This document shows positions 8,701 through 18,740 of a stretch of DNA of 64,000 nucleotides, piece by piece. Under the pieces are notes generated by a model. It was not told where the DNA came from. It did not search any database and was given only the letters and a program-made list of their open reading frames with translations. A program made the translations under genes and the position numbers. Position 1 is the stretch's first letter. Each line of letters starts with the position of its first letter. Origin of the DNA: Pseudoalteromonas arabiensis (lineage in GTDB: Bacteria; Pseudomonadota; Gammaproteobacteria; Enterobacterales; Alteromonadaceae); the NCBI RefSeq assembly GCF_001550155.1, contig NZ_LRUF01000021.1, positions 611,875 to 675,874 of the forward strand. Direction: 5' to 3'.

Positions 8701-10539
8701 ATGGTACGCGCAGTACAGCTTACACTTCCCGCTTTATTCGTCACTTGCTCAGTGCTAGCAGAAGACGCAAACAATATTGAACAAATCACCGTTGAAGTCT
8801 CAGCAACCGCAAATAAGGAACCTGTCGGCACTTTTGATGCGCCTATCTCAAATTTAGAATATGACCCCCGTGTAGATTTGCAATCGCGCAACATGGCTGA
8901 AGCACAAGCTGATGTAACCATTCGTGGTGGTATTTTCGAAAATACCGGCTTTCGTGTTGGCAGTAGTACCTTATTCGACCCACAATCGGGTCACTACTTC
9001 GCTGAAATTCCTGTTGCGCCACAAATGCTTACCGGCCCTGCCATTTTAACAGGTGCTGATAACGCACTGTATGGCATGAACAGCTCTGTTGGTACAGTTT
9101 CATTTGGCTGGCGCCCTATTACAAGCACTGGGAGTGTTTCACTTGGCACTGGCACAAATGACTTTAACTTATTAAGCATTCATGCTGCCCACAGCCAAAA
9201 GCTTGAAACTATGCCGGATTGGCGGTTAGGGTTTGAAGGTGAGTATTCAAACTCACAAAGTGATGGCTCAATTGATAATGGCGATCACGACTTTGAGCGT
9301 GCCTCAGCGCGCATTCAACTTGCCAGTGACTCATCACAAACTGATTTAATGTTCGGACGCCAAGAGAAATTTTTTGGTTGGCCGAACCTTTACACGCCAT
9401 TTAATTTTAACGAAACCGAAGATCTTGAAACCAAGCTATTGGTGCTAAACCATAAACAAATGTATGGTGAGAACAATAGTTTTGAAGTAACAGGTTATTA
9501 TCGTAAACATAACGACCATTACATATTGTCTCGTGAAAACCCAGCTATATTTGAAGCATTTCATGAAACCACGGTTAAATCATTGGCACTTTCTGGGCTT
9601 CACCGCTTAAATAATCACTATGCAATTAATTATGCTGGGCAATTTATTGCTGATTCAATTGAATCAACATCTCTTGAAAACAACTTTACCTCACGCAATT
9701 ACACGAAACTAAGTATCTTGCCTGAGTACAAGACTGCCCTTGCATCTAACAAAGAACTTACTGTTCGTGTTGGTGCTGCATTTGATGATACTAACCGTGA
9801 TAGCTCAGATACCTCTTTTATTGCCGATGCCAGCCTTAAAGTGGTTAATCAAAATGGCAGTGAACATACTTGGTACGCATCATACGCCGAAGCAACACAA
9901 GTACCTGGTTACACCGCAATTGGTGGCAGTGAAACGGGCGGATTATTTAGAAGTAACTACAATCTTGAGCGCGAAACGACCGATAACCTTGAGCTAGGTT
10001 TATTGATTGAACAGTCATCTTGGCGTTTAGATTCAGCTATCTTCTATCGTAAAGATAAAAACCTTACCGATTGGACATATCGCTTTGATGCAACCTCAGC
10101 CCGTTTTGCAAACCCAGTTGATATAGACACCTTAGGCGTTGAGTTTTTGGCGAATAAATCGTTTGAAAACACAGAGCTAATTGCCAGCTACACCTATTTA
10201 GAAAAGTCCGAAGACTATGGCACGGCTGATATTGATGCCAGCTTTTATGCACTTAACTACCCTGACCACCGTGTAACACTTGGCGCTATATGGCAGCCTA
10301 TGGATGTACTTGAGCTGCGTATCGATAACGAATGGCGTAAGCAACATAGTAACCGCTTACGTAACTCTGACGATGAAGCCTTCTTTACTCAATTAACGCT
10401 AAAGTTTACTCCTGCTCAGTTTGAAAATGTATTTGTTACTTTTGCTGCTGACAACATTTGGGATGAATCTTTTGAAGAAGTCCCAGGTACCCCAGGGCGC
10501 GGCGAGCAATATACTCTTAGTGCTACCTATACTTGGTAA
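8701..10539 (+). CDS. TonB-dependent outer-membrane receptor
   Basis: Outer-membrane beta-barrel for active uptake of an unidentified ligand. Signal peptide about 1-20 (cleavage after VLA). A possible TonB box is ITVEVSATA (about 29-37), followed by a plug containing ADVTIRGGIFENTGFRVG and ending near ALYGMNSSVGTVSF; aromatic beta-strand repeats then run to the C-terminus YTLSATYTW, which ends in an aromatic residue as barrels do. At 612 residues it is on the short side for the family. AGAGAG lies a few bases upstream. It stands alone, so the substrate cannot be inferred from neighbours. Confidence 0.85.
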   Translation: MVRAVQLTLPALFVTCSVLAEDANNIEQITVEVSATANKEPVGTFDAPISNLEYDPRVDLQSRNMAEAQADVTIRGGIFENTGFRVGSSTLFDPQSGHYFAEIPVAPQMLTGPAILTGADNALYGMNSSVGTVSFGWRPITSTGSVSLGTGTNDFNLLSIHAAHSQKLETMPDWRLGFEGEYSNSQSDGSIDNGDHDFERASARIQLASDSSQTDLMFGRQEKFFGWPNLYTPFNFNETEDLETKLLVLNHKQMYGENNSFEVTGYYRKHNDHYILSRENPAIFEAFHETTVKSLALSGLHRLNNHYAINYAGQFIADSIESTSLENNFTSRNYTKLSILPEYKTALASNKELTVRVGAAFDDTNRDSSDTSFIADASLKVVNQNGSEHTWYASYAEATQVPGYTAIGGSETGGLFRSNYNLERETTDNLELGLLIEQSSWRLDSAIFYRKDKNLTDWTYRFDATSARFANPVDIDTLGVEFLANKSFENTELIASYTYLEKSEDYGTADIDASFYALNYPDHRVTLGAIWQPMDVLELRIDNEWRKQHSNRLRNSDDEAFFTQLTLKFTPAQFENVFVTFAADNIWDESFEEVPGTPGRGEQYTLSATYTW

Positions 10540-10545
10540 TCAAAA

Positions 10546-10582
10546 ACAACAATGCCAGTCAATTTGATTGGCATTGTTGTTT
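10546..10582. terminator. Bidirectional terminator between convergent genes
   Basis: Thirteen-base arms AACAACAATGCCA and TGGCATTGTTGTT with an 11-base loop, flanked by A-rich and T-rich ends. It separates the TonB receptor from the CPBP gene and touches the latter's stop codon at 10581. Confidence 0.8.
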
Positions 10583-11276
10583 AATCAGCATTCCTTGGCA
10601 ACTCTCTCCTTGCAAAGTAAGCAACTAGCCCTGAATACACATCCATCAATATATGAATCAAAATAACGAAGAAAATACTTTCAAAATAAAGATATAAACC
10701 ACAAAGCACTAAACCTATTAATGCAGTTTTAATTACATGCTTCCAGCCTAGGTAAAAATGCCATAATCCAAAAACCATGCTGCTGCCAATAACTGCTATA
10801 ACCCAATTGCTGTGTAATTCAATAACGCTTAGTAAATACCAACGGAAAATAAGTTCTTCACATACGCCCGCTGTCACTGAAACAATAAAGGTGAACATAA
10901 AAAGCTCTGAACGAGACTCCGGCATTAAATCATTAAGAGAGTCGCCGCTATGCTCTAAAGAAGTTGCAATGTCGTTCCTTATCTTTTCACTTTGCACAAT
11001 TGTGTACATCACATAAATCATATAGATAATAAATAAAAGAATAAGAGTGCCAGCAAATACAGTCTTCCATAGAGTGTTCGGCAAGATAAATGGATGGGTT
11101 ACTGATAGTTCACCTTGATAATAAAAGAAAATTACCAACCCTGTCAGGCACCACAGTACTGCTGATGTTTTACAATATTCAAACTTTTTATTATTCGATT
11201 TATATTTTTCTAATACTAAATCTATAACGGGGAATATAAGAAAGATAACTAATAGTATAATTTCTAACGCTGGCAT
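10581..11276 (-). CDS. CPBP family intramembrane metalloprotease
   Basis: Membrane protease of the CAAX/Abi (CPBP) family. 231 residues with about seven hydrophobic segments. The family motifs are present: EELIFR (E140, E141, R145), FGLWH (169-173) and a third helix IHILMD near 208-213, which together supply the glutamates and histidines of the active site. Bacterial members have been tied to prenyl processing and to bacteriocin self-immunity, but there is no bacteriocin gene next to it, so its substrate is unknown. Single-gene unit convergent with the TonB receptor. Confidence 0.8.
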   Translation of the reverse strand: MPALEIILLVIFLIFPVIDLVLEKYKSNNKKFEYCKTSAVLWCLTGLVIFFYYQGELSVTHPFILPNTLWKTVFAGTLILLFIIYMIYVMYTIVQSEKIRNDIATSLEHSGDSLNDLMPESRSELFMFTFIVSVTAGVCEELIFRWYLLSVIELHSNWVIAVIGSSMVFGLWHFYLGWKHVIKTALIGLVLCGLYLYFESIFFVILIHILMDVYSGLVAYFARRELPRNAD

Positions 11277-11364
11277 CTAGAGGTTCTTTCATGCAAATAG
11301 AATTGTTATCTATTAAAGCACAACTTTTTAATTAGACAGCGATTTTATAAAATTTTAAGCAAAA

Positions 11365-11625
11365 CTAAGTCATCTGCTCAAGTTCAGTAATTAAATACAA
11401 TGCTTGTTCGTTAGTCGTGCCACACACATCAATGGTGGCAGAAAAGTCACTACATACCTTTGGCCTTGAGGCATCACCAAATAATTTACATAGGTTGTTA
11501 TCATCAAGCTGAATACAGCGCTCTCCCGCTTCTTTCCCGTTAGGCATTCCTGGGATCGGTGAGCTAATACTGGGTGCAACACAACAGGCGCCACAGCCTA
11601 ATCTACACGTCATTTTATCTGTCAT
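11365..11625 (-). CDS. YkgJ-type cysteine cluster protein
   Basis: 86-residue protein rich in cysteines: CRLGCGACC at residues 6-14 and further Cys near 36, 45, 58 and 68. The GACC and RPKVCSDF patterns match the YkgJ/CxxCxxCC family, thought to bind zinc or an iron-sulphur centre. The conserved proline-rich middle (SSPIPGMPNGKEAG) is typical of short YkgJ proteins. Role unknown. It is divergent from the RND operon across 145 bp. Confidence 0.75.
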   Translation of the reverse strand: MTDKMTCRLGCGACCVAPSISSPIPGMPNGKEAGERCIQLDDNNLCKLFGDASRPKVCSDFSATIDVCGTTNEQALYLITELEQMT

Positions 11626-11770
11626 TGAGTACCCCTTATAGAACCTTTGTAGCGTCTTTGTAATATGTGCAATGCTTTGTTACATCTTCAAACGCCTTGT
11701 AAACACTTTATTGCGTATGCTTAGCCTATCAAGTTTATTTTAATTACCGTCAACCGTGAGGGACTATCCC

Positions 11771-12943
11771 GTGGCTAGTAAAAAACAAATCATTCTTCCT
11801 ATCGCCGTATTAGTCGGTGGCCTAGGAATGGCTTTTGCGTTTGCTTCGATGAAGCAAGCGCCGGTCGAAAAACCAGAACAAGACAACCGTCCGCTTGTAT
11901 CAATAAAACCATTGAACTTTGATGCTATTACGCTCGATGTAAAATCACATGGAATTGTGAAGCCAAAAAACCACACGGAGTTAGTCGCACAAGTCAGTGG
12001 CCAAGTTGTGTCACTGTCTGAGCAATTTGTACAAGGTGGATTTGTTAAGCAAGGCGACATTCTAGCACGTATTGATCCAAATGATTACGAAGCAGCACTA
12101 ATCGAAGCAGAAGCCGGCCTTGCTCAAGCAAGTTCGGCCCTTGAAATTGAACGTGCGCAGGTATCTGTAGCGCAAGCTGAATGGGATCGCATCAAAGGTG
12201 ACTCAAACCAAGTTATTCCGTCAAAGTTATATTTACGCAAACCTCAGCTTGCTGAAAAATTAGCAAGCTACCGCGCTGCACAAGCGAGTGTAAAACGTGC
12301 AAAACGTAATTTAGAGCGCACTTACATTAAAGCACCTTATGATGCCATTATCGACGAGCGATTAATTAGCTTAGGCAGTGTGGTAAACCCTGGCAGTAGC
12401 TTTGGTAGCTTAAGCTCAACCTCTATAGCAGAGGTTCGTCTTCCAGTTGCTGATAAAGACTTGCAATATCTAAACAACCAAGGCATTGGTGCAAATGTGT
12501 CAATCAGTGCTGAATTTGCAGGTAAACAAACAACATGGCAAGCAACTATTGTTCGCAGCGAAGGTGTTGTTGACCAACGTAGCCGTATGAACTACTTAGT
12601 TGCTCAAGTCGCAACGCCTTATGAGCAAAAGCAACCTTTACGCTTTGGCTCTTATATTAATGCGACGATTGAAGGCCGTGCCCTCGATAACGCGATTGTC
12701 GTACCGCACCACTTAGTTAAAGATAAAAAAGTCGCTGTACTACAAGATGGCGAAACACTGACATTCAAAACGCTGAATATCGTGCGTGAGCAAAATGGCA
12801 TGGTGATCGCCGATAATGGCTTGGCTAATGGTGAAAAGTTAATTACCTCTGCACTTGAGTACCCCACAGAAGGCATGGCTGTAAAACTCGATAACGCTGA
12901 ATTGAGTGTACCGACAACACAATTAGCACTTAAAGAGGAATAA
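11771..12943 (+). CDS. RND efflux pump periplasmic adaptor (membrane fusion protein)
   Basis: Periplasmic adaptor linking an inner-membrane RND pump to an outer-membrane channel. It has an N-terminal hydrophobic anchor (IILPIAVLVGGLGMAFAFAS), a lipoyl/barrel-sandwich region (ELVAQVSGQVVSL and YIKAPYDAIIDERLISLGSV) flanking a coiled-coil hairpin (about 115-190), and a beta-barrel. GTG at 11771 is chosen because GAGGGA lies just upstream; an in-frame GTG at 11756 would overlap that ribosome site. Followed after four bases by the pump gene, forming one operon. No outer-membrane factor gene is present, so a channel such as TolC must come from elsewhere. Confidence 0.87.
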   Translation: MASKKQIILPIAVLVGGLGMAFAFASMKQAPVEKPEQDNRPLVSIKPLNFDAITLDVKSHGIVKPKNHTELVAQVSGQVVSLSEQFVQGGFVKQGDILARIDPNDYEAALIEAEAGLAQASSALEIERAQVSVAQAEWDRIKGDSNQVIPSKLYLRKPQLAEKLASYRAAQASVKRAKRNLERTYIKAPYDAIIDERLISLGSVVNPGSSFGSLSSTSIAEVRLPVADKDLQYLNNQGIGANVSISAEFAGKQTTWQATIVRSEGVVDQRSRMNYLVAQVATPYEQKQPLRFGSYINATIEGRALDNAIVVPHHLVKDKKVAVLQDGETLTFKTLNIVREQNGMVIADNGLANGEKLITSALEYPTEGMAVKLDNAELSVPTTQLALKEE

Positions 12944-12947
12944 GGCC

Positions 12948-15900
12948 ATGACCACACACAGAGAAAAAGGCCTGATAGCGTGGTTTGCTCGTAACCCTGT
13001 TGCGGCAAACCTGCTGATGATTTTCATCTTAGTGGGCGGCTTGCTTACTGCGATGTCAGTTCGAAAACAAATGTTTCCACAATTCGAAAGTAATTGGATC
13101 AGCATTCAAGCAATTTACCCAGGTGCTGCGCCACAAGAGGTTGAAGAAGGTATTACCATTAAGGTCGAGGAGTCTTTAGAAGGGCTCGAAGGCATAAAGC
13201 GTTTAATCACTTATTCAAATCGTGGCTTTTCACAAGCATGGGTCGAAATAGAAGAAAAATACGACCCGCAAGAAGTGCTTGATGAAATCAAGATGCAGGT
13301 GGATTCAATAAACACCTTCCCTGCCGAGATGGAACGCCCAATTGTTCGCCGCGACAAGTTTGAGCAAGAGGTTATGATCCTTGCGCTGTATGGCGATATG
13401 AGCAACTACCAACTCAAAGAGCTAGGCAATGATATAAAAGACGAGCTACAAGCTTTACCGCAAATCAACTTAGTCAACTTTTATAGTGGTTTAAACTACG
13501 AAATTGGCATTGAAATTAGCCCTGATAAACTACGCGAATATGGTTTAACTTTCCGTGATATCGCAACCGCAGTGCGTAGTTTCTCAGCGAATATGTCCGC
13601 AGGTCAAATTCGCTCTGAAAATGGTTATATTTCGATGCGAGTTGAAAACCAAGCGTATCGTGGTAAAGAGTTCGAAAACCTGCCTTTATTACACCTACCA
13701 GATGGCGCGCAAGTATTACTAGGCGACGTGGCAACGATTAATGATGGCTTTGAAGAAGGCTTACAATATTCTAAGTACAATGGCAAAAACTCACTAGCAT
13801 TCGAAATAAATGCTTCCAAAGATCAAGATATAACCAAAGTTGCCGCTGTTCTTAAAAAATACCTTGCAGATAAAGCCCCACAATTACCTGCTGGTGTAAG
13901 ACTATCGCCTATTGTTGATTTAACTTACTACCTTGAAGGTCGTCTGAACATGATGATCGACAACATGGTTTGGGGTGGTATTTTAGTTATGGTAGTACTT
14001 GCCCTATTCTTACCATTACGCTTAGCATTTTGGGTCATGATGGGTCTGCCTGTTTCATTCCTTGGTGCATTTTTAATGATGCCTTTGGGCTTTTTAGATA
14101 TCACCATCAACTTAGCCTCTTTATTTGCATTCATACTGGTGTTGGGAATTGTGGTTGATGATGCCATTGTAGTCGGTGAATCGGCCAGTGCTGAAATTGA
14201 AAAACACGGCCACAGCCTTGATAACGTAGTACGTGGCGTTAAACGCGTTGCCATTCCTGCCACCTTTGGTGTGCTAACCACAATTGCAGCCTTCTTACCA
14301 CAAACACTCGCATCAGGCCCAGGGTCTGCCTTCTCTAAAGCCATTGGTGGTGTGATTATCCTGTGCTTAATCTTCTCTTTGATTGAGTCAAAACTGATTT
14401 TACCTGCTCACTTAGCAGCAATGAAAAATAAACCAGCGAATCCTAAAAACCCGTTACATCGATTACGTTTAGGTATGGATAATGGTTTAAAAAGTTTTAT
14501 TGATAATTACTACACACCATTTATTGGTCACTGCATACACTACCGTTATACCGTGATCGTAGGCTTTATATGTGTATTGATTGTCAGCGGCGGTATGTTT
14601 GCAGGTGGATTAGTAAAATTTGTGGCGAACCCTAAGATCCCACATGATTTTCCACGAATTTCTATAGAAATGAACTTGTCATCTTCTGAACAAGCAACTC
14701 TTGAGACAGCTCAAACTATTGAAAAACTAATTTTAGATGTCGATAAGCAACTTGAAGAGCAATATGGTCAAGCGATGATCCGCGACTTATCAGTTAGTTT
14801 GCGCGGTCGTACAAGTGCACGCATTATGGCTATTTTAGTTGAACCGGACTTACGCCCTATTGATACCTTCCAATTAAGTGCAATGTGGCGTGAGCAAATG
14901 CCGCCTCTGCCTGGCGTGAAAACATTAAACATTGAAGACAGTATCATGAATGGCGGTCGTGATGATGGCGATGTTAGCTTCCGCTTAGAAGGTAAAGATA
15001 TCAACAAGTTAAAAGAAGTGGCCGCTAAACTAAAAGAAAAGCTTAATGGTATGCAAGGTGTCGGTGATGTTAATGACTCACTGCAATCAGCAACCGATGA
15101 AGTACAACTTGAGCTTAAACCGCTAGCTTACAGTCTTGGTTTAACATTATCAGACGTTGCATCACAAGTCAGCTTTAGCTACTACGGTCTTGAAGCACAA
15201 CGTATTTTACGTGACGGTGAAGAGATTAAAGTGATGATCCGCTACCCTCGTGAATCTCGTAACGCGGTAAGTGACATCACAGATGCACGGATCATTACAC
15301 CAACCGGTGTAGAAGTTCCTCTTGCAGAAGTCGCAAAAGTAAATATTGTTGATGGTGTAAACCGTATTCGTCGTGAAAACGCCAAACGTACTGTAAACGT
15401 ATGGGCCGCAGTTAACACAGACCAAGCAGAACCATTTGCCATTGCGAAAGAAATCCGCGATGAATACTTACCTAGCCTACTGAAAAGCTACCCTGGAGTT
15501 GAAAGTAACGTAGCCGGTCGCATTCAAGAAGAAATGGACAGCGTTGCAGAGCAAATACGTGATTTTGCTTTATCAATGCTGATTATCTTTGCATTGTTAG
15601 CCATTCCACTGCGTTCATATTCACAGCCGTTCATTATTATGTCGGTGATCCCTTTTGGTGTGATAGGTGCCATGTTCGGTCACATGATTTTAGGCATGAC
15701 CATGAGTAGCCTATCGGTATTCGGTATCATCGCTGTTGCTGGTGTGGTGGTGAATGACTCGCTGGTTATGGTTGATTTTGTTAATAAAGCGCGCGCCGAA
15801 GGAGTTGCGATAAAAGAAGCTGTCATGCAAGCAGGTGCTCGTCGTTTTAGAGCAATACTACTTACTTCAATTACCACATTTATCGGTGTCTTACCGATTA

Positions 15901-16100
15901 TAATGGAAACAAGCTTACAAGCGAAAATTGTCATCCCTATGGCGGTTTCACTCGCTTTTGGTGTGTTGTTCGCCACGGTGATCACACTTATCTTAATTCC
16001 ATGTCAGTACGTGGCGCTGGAAGACTTTAAGCGCTTAATTAGCAAGTTAAAAGGTAAAAAGGCTGCACCTGAAGCTGAGTTACATACAAGCAGTCACTAA
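12948..16100 (+). CDS. RND family efflux transporter permease
   Basis: Proton-driven inner-membrane efflux pump of 1,050 residues, the usual AcrB-like length. It has one membrane helix at the N-terminus (about 12-32), a first large periplasmic loop, six helices including ILVLGIVVDDAIVVGES (about residues 391-407, the DD pair of proton-relay helix 4), a second periplasmic loop (about 560-860) and six final helices. The early motif QFESNWISIQAIYPGAAPQE is typical of the HAE family. Its Lys/Glu-rich tail ends ELHTSSH. Substrates cannot be told from the sequence; the set lacks its own regulator and channel. Confidence 0.9.
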   Translation: MTTHREKGLIAWFARNPVAANLLMIFILVGGLLTAMSVRKQMFPQFESNWISIQAIYPGAAPQEVEEGITIKVEESLEGLEGIKRLITYSNRGFSQAWVEIEEKYDPQEVLDEIKMQVDSINTFPAEMERPIVRRDKFEQEVMILALYGDMSNYQLKELGNDIKDELQALPQINLVNFYSGLNYEIGIEISPDKLREYGLTFRDIATAVRSFSANMSAGQIRSENGYISMRVENQAYRGKEFENLPLLHLPDGAQVLLGDVATINDGFEEGLQYSKYNGKNSLAFEINASKDQDITKVAAVLKKYLADKAPQLPAGVRLSPIVDLTYYLEGRLNMMIDNMVWGGILVMVVLALFLPLRLAFWVMMGLPVSFLGAFLMMPLGFLDITINLASLFAFILVLGIVVDDAIVVGESASAEIEKHGHSLDNVVRGVKRVAIPATFGVLTTIAAFLPQTLASGPGSAFSKAIGGVIILCLIFSLIESKLILPAHLAAMKNKPANPKNPLHRLRLGMDNGLKSFIDNYYTPFIGHCIHYRYTVIVGFICVLIVSGGMFAGGLVKFVANPKIPHDFPRISIEMNLSSSEQATLETAQTIEKLILDVDKQLEEQYGQAMIRDLSVSLRGRTSARIMAILVEPDLRPIDTFQLSAMWREQMPPLPGVKTLNIEDSIMNGGRDDGDVSFRLEGKDINKLKEVAAKLKEKLNGMQGVGDVNDSLQSATDEVQLELKPLAYSLGLTLSDVASQVSFSYYGLEAQRILRDGEEIKVMIRYPRESRNAVSDITDARIITPTGVEVPLAEVAKVNIVDGVNRIRRENAKRTVNVWAAVNTDQAEPFAIAKEIRDEYLPSLLKSYPGVESNVAGRIQEEMDSVAEQIRDFALSMLIIFALLAIPLRSYSQPFIIMSVIPFGVIGAMFGHMILGMTMSSLSVFGIIAVAGVVVNDSLVMVDFVNKARAEGVAIKEAVMQAGARRFRAILLTSITTFIGVLPIIMETSLQAKIVIPMAVSLAFGVLFATVITLILIPCQYVALEDFKRLISKLKGKKAAPEAELHTSSH

Positions 16101-16118
16101 CCTTTCTCATCCCAACCT

Positions 16119-16153
16119 AAAACGCTTGGTAAGTTTCTTGCCAAGCGTTTTGT
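16119..16153 (+). terminator. Rho-independent terminator of the RND operon
   Basis: Arms AAAACGCTTGG and CCAAGCGTTTT with a loop of about 12 bases, followed by GTCAT. Begins 19 bp after the permease stop codon. Confidence 0.75.
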
Positions 16154-16306
16154 CATATAAAGAGAAATAAATGCGACATAACACCAAAACTCAGGTACGG
16201 TATAAAAGTTAATCAATCGTATAGTAAAAAACACTTTCAATAGATGAAAAACAAGGAGTTAAACCTAAAAAATAAAATAGAACAATAATCACAACAAGGG
16301 AAAAAA

Positions 16307-17749
16307 ATGAAAACATTAGAGAACTATTTAAAGCCATTAATGCTGGTATCTGTATTACTCTTTGCAAACCTTGCTTTTAGTAAAGAAAAAGCACAGCAAA
16401 TGGCTGACTTTATTCAAGAGTTTCATAATTATAAACAGTTTAATGGTAACGTCTTAGTTGCTAAAGAAGGCAAAATACTTTTTGAAAAAAGTTATGGTTA
16501 TGCCAACTTCGAATGGGATATAAAACATAGCAAAAACAGTAAGTTTAGGATTGGCTCAATTACAAAACAATTCACAGCGATGCTAATTCTACAACTAGCT
16601 CAACAAGGCAAACTCAAGCTTGACGAACCATTAGCAACCTACCTACCCGATTATAGGCAAGATTCCGCTAAGAAAATAACTATCCGTCAAATACTTAACC
16701 ATACATCAGGTCTTGGTAATTACACACAAACAAAAGACTTTGGCGAAAAATACAGCAGAAACCCATATAGTGTTGATCAGTTTATTCGTCTGTTATGTAG
16801 TGATGATTTAGTGTTTGAGCCTGGCACCCAATTTCGCTATAGCAACTCAGGCTATTTTATTTTAGGGGCAGTCATCGAAAAAATAACAGGGAAACGCTAC
16901 CAAGATGTCTTGCAGGAAAATATTCTAACACCACTCAATATGGCTAATACAGGCTACGATTCACACAGTAAAATTATAAAATATCGTGCATCGGGTTATG
17001 CTAATGACTTAGCAGGTTATAGCAACACTGACTATCTAGATATGTCCATTCCTTATGCTGCAGGTGCAATGTACTCAACCGCACGTGATTTAGTAAAATG
17101 GGATCAAGCTCTTTACTCTAACCAACTGTTGAATGCTGAATATAAAAAGCAAATGTACCAAGTATCTAACCAACGAGATTATGCACTCGGCTGGGAGGTT
17201 AAAAAGTTAGATAAAGATCAATATGGTAAAGCGTTGACTCAAATACAGCATGGCGGTGGTATTAATGGCTTTAATGCGTTTATTAGCCGAGTTATTGAAG
17301 ATAAACTCCTAATCGTTATTTTAAATAACACAGGTGGTGCACCATTAACCCCCATGACTAATGGGCTTCTCAATATTTATTACGAAAAGCCTTATGAAGC
17401 GGCTACTGAGCATGCTGATAGCATACTATACAAAGCACTTAAGGATGGCGGTATTGCTGCACTAAAAGAAAAATATGCAGAGCTCGTCACTCATCATAAA
17501 ACGCCTCGTGAGCGAACGATTAATTACTTTGGCTATGAATTAATGCAAATGAATAAATTAAATGCAGCGGTGGCAGTATTTGAACTCAATAGTCAGCATT
17601 ATCCCGACTCTGCCAATACCCATGACAGCCTAGGTGAAGCCTATTTAGCTGTTGGGGAAAAGCAAAAAGCGCTCATCAGTTATAAAAGAGCCCTTGAGTT
17701 AGATCCTGAAAGTGAAAGTGCAAAAAACGCTATTAAGCAACTTCAATAG
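16307..17749 (+). CDS. Exported serine hydrolase (class C beta-lactamase fold) with C-terminal TPR repeats
   Basis: Periplasmic or exported serine hydrolase related to class C beta-lactamases and DD-peptidases. Signal peptide 1-25. The catalytic motifs are SITK (84-87), YSN (178-180) and HGG (315-317). The last 90 residues form TPR repeats (VFELNSQHYPDSANTHDSLG and a following ALISYKRALELDPESE repeat). The 480-residue length reflects this extension. Such hybrids may act on peptides, esters or D-amino acids; true beta-lactam hydrolysis cannot be claimed. Single gene with its own 200-bp upstream region. Confidence 0.83.
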   Translation: MKTLENYLKPLMLVSVLLFANLAFSKEKAQQMADFIQEFHNYKQFNGNVLVAKEGKILFEKSYGYANFEWDIKHSKNSKFRIGSITKQFTAMLILQLAQQGKLKLDEPLATYLPDYRQDSAKKITIRQILNHTSGLGNYTQTKDFGEKYSRNPYSVDQFIRLLCSDDLVFEPGTQFRYSNSGYFILGAVIEKITGKRYQDVLQENILTPLNMANTGYDSHSKIIKYRASGYANDLAGYSNTDYLDMSIPYAAGAMYSTARDLVKWDQALYSNQLLNAEYKKQMYQVSNQRDYALGWEVKKLDKDQYGKALTQIQHGGGINGFNAFISRVIEDKLLIVILNNTGGAPLTPMTNGLLNIYYEKPYEAATEHADSILYKALKDGGIAALKEKYAELVTHHKTPRERTINYFGYELMQMNKLNAAVAVFELNSQHYPDSANTHDSLGEAYLAVGEKQKALISYKRALELDPESESAKNAIKQLQ

Positions 17750-17782
17750 AGACGAAGCCACCGTAAGTGGCTTCTTTTAATT

Positions 17783-18442
17783 TTAGCACGCCTGTTTTTG
17801 ATTAAGCTCGATATAGGCTACCAAGTCTTCAATCGAGACGACAGGCATAGCGTGCTCAATGGCAAACGTGCTTACCTCTGGTAAGCGAGCCATTGAGCCA
17901 TCTGGGTTTGTTAACTCACAAATAACTCCAAAAGGCGCTAAACCCGCTAGCTGCATTAAATCGACTGACGCCTCGGTATGACCTCTACGAACAAGCACCC
18001 CGCCTGTTTGCGCACGTAAACCAAACACATGGCCTGGACGAGATAAATCTTCTGGTTTTGCTTTTTCTGCTGTGGCTGCTTTAATTGTGGTGACACGATC
18101 AGCCGCTGACACGCCTGTTGTCACGCCCGTTTTGGCTTCAATAGTGACAGTATACGCAGTTTTGTTCTGACTGGTGTTATGCTCAACCATTTGCGGTAAG
18201 TCGAGCTGTTTGACACGCTCATCGCCCATGCAAAGACACACAATACCGCTGCCTTCACGGATCATCATAGCCATTTGCTCGGTTGTTAGGTGCTGTGCTG
18301 AATACACAAAATCACCTTCATTTTCACGGTTTTCGTCATCTACCACAAGCACGCCCTCACCTTGCTGCAATGCAGCAATAGCACGTTCAACGCGTTCAAG
18401 TGGTTCGCCGAACTGGCTTAGTAAAGAAGACTGAATCATCAT
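17783..18442 (-). CDS. ribB: 3,4-dihydroxy-2-butanone 4-phosphate synthase
   Basis: Converts ribulose 5-phosphate to the four-carbon unit of riboflavin. 219 residues, the single-domain length of E. coli RibB, so there is no GTP cyclohydrolase II fusion. The motif [14 protein letters not shown] (about 33-46) holds the metal-binding acidic residues; [17 protein letters not shown] and [15 protein letters not shown] are also characteristic. It is monocistronic and preceded by an FMN riboswitch, the common arrangement for a RibB paralogue regulated separately from the main rib operon. Confidence 0.95.
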   Translation of the reverse strand: MMIQSSLLSQFGEPLERVERAIAALQQGEGVLVVDDENRENEGDFVYSAQHLTTEQMAMMIREGSGIVCLCMGDERVKQLDLPQMVEHNTSQNKTAYTVTIEAKTGVTTGVSAADRVTTIKAATAEKAKPEDLSRPGHVFGLRAQTGGVLVRRGHTEASVDLMQLAGLAPFGVICELTNPDGSMARLPEVSTFAIEHAMPVVSIEDLVAYIELNQKQAC

Positions 18443-18548
18443 TTTTAATACCTATTAAATTAAATATGAAAAGATTCAGGACATTGAAAGGCACAGCAAA
18501 AAAGACCACCCGAGGGCAGCCAATTACTGTTTTATAGATTAACTATAT

Positions 18549-18690
18549 TCTCTTTCATCCGGACTATCACCGTCGGCTCTGGCCTCTCACCAGATCTGCT
18601 GACCTTCAACCAAAGGTTAAAGCGCTCGCGGGCTCACTTAACATCGTTAAGTATACCGCCGGTGGGGAATTTCACCCCGCCCTGAGAATG
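18549..18690 (-). promoter_or_regulatory. FMN riboswitch (RFN element) controlling ribB
   Basis: On the minus strand the block starts TTCTCAGGGCGGGGTGAAA and ends with GATAGTCCGGATGAAAGAG, the two conserved ends of RFN elements. GCCCGCGAGCG, GGTCAGCAGATC and GGTGAGAGGCC lie between them. FMN binding lowers ribB expression in this family. The distance to the ribB start is about 107 nt. Confidence 0.95.
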
Positions 18691-18740
18691 TTGCTTAATC
18701 ATAAAGACAAATAAGCCCAGTTATTCTATACTTAAAATAA

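Noticed and set aside
16307..17749. Antibiotic-resistance beta-lactamase
   Set aside because: The SxxK/YSN/HGG motifs fit the broad serine hydrolase family, and the TPR extension and the HGG variant argue against a dedicated AmpC.
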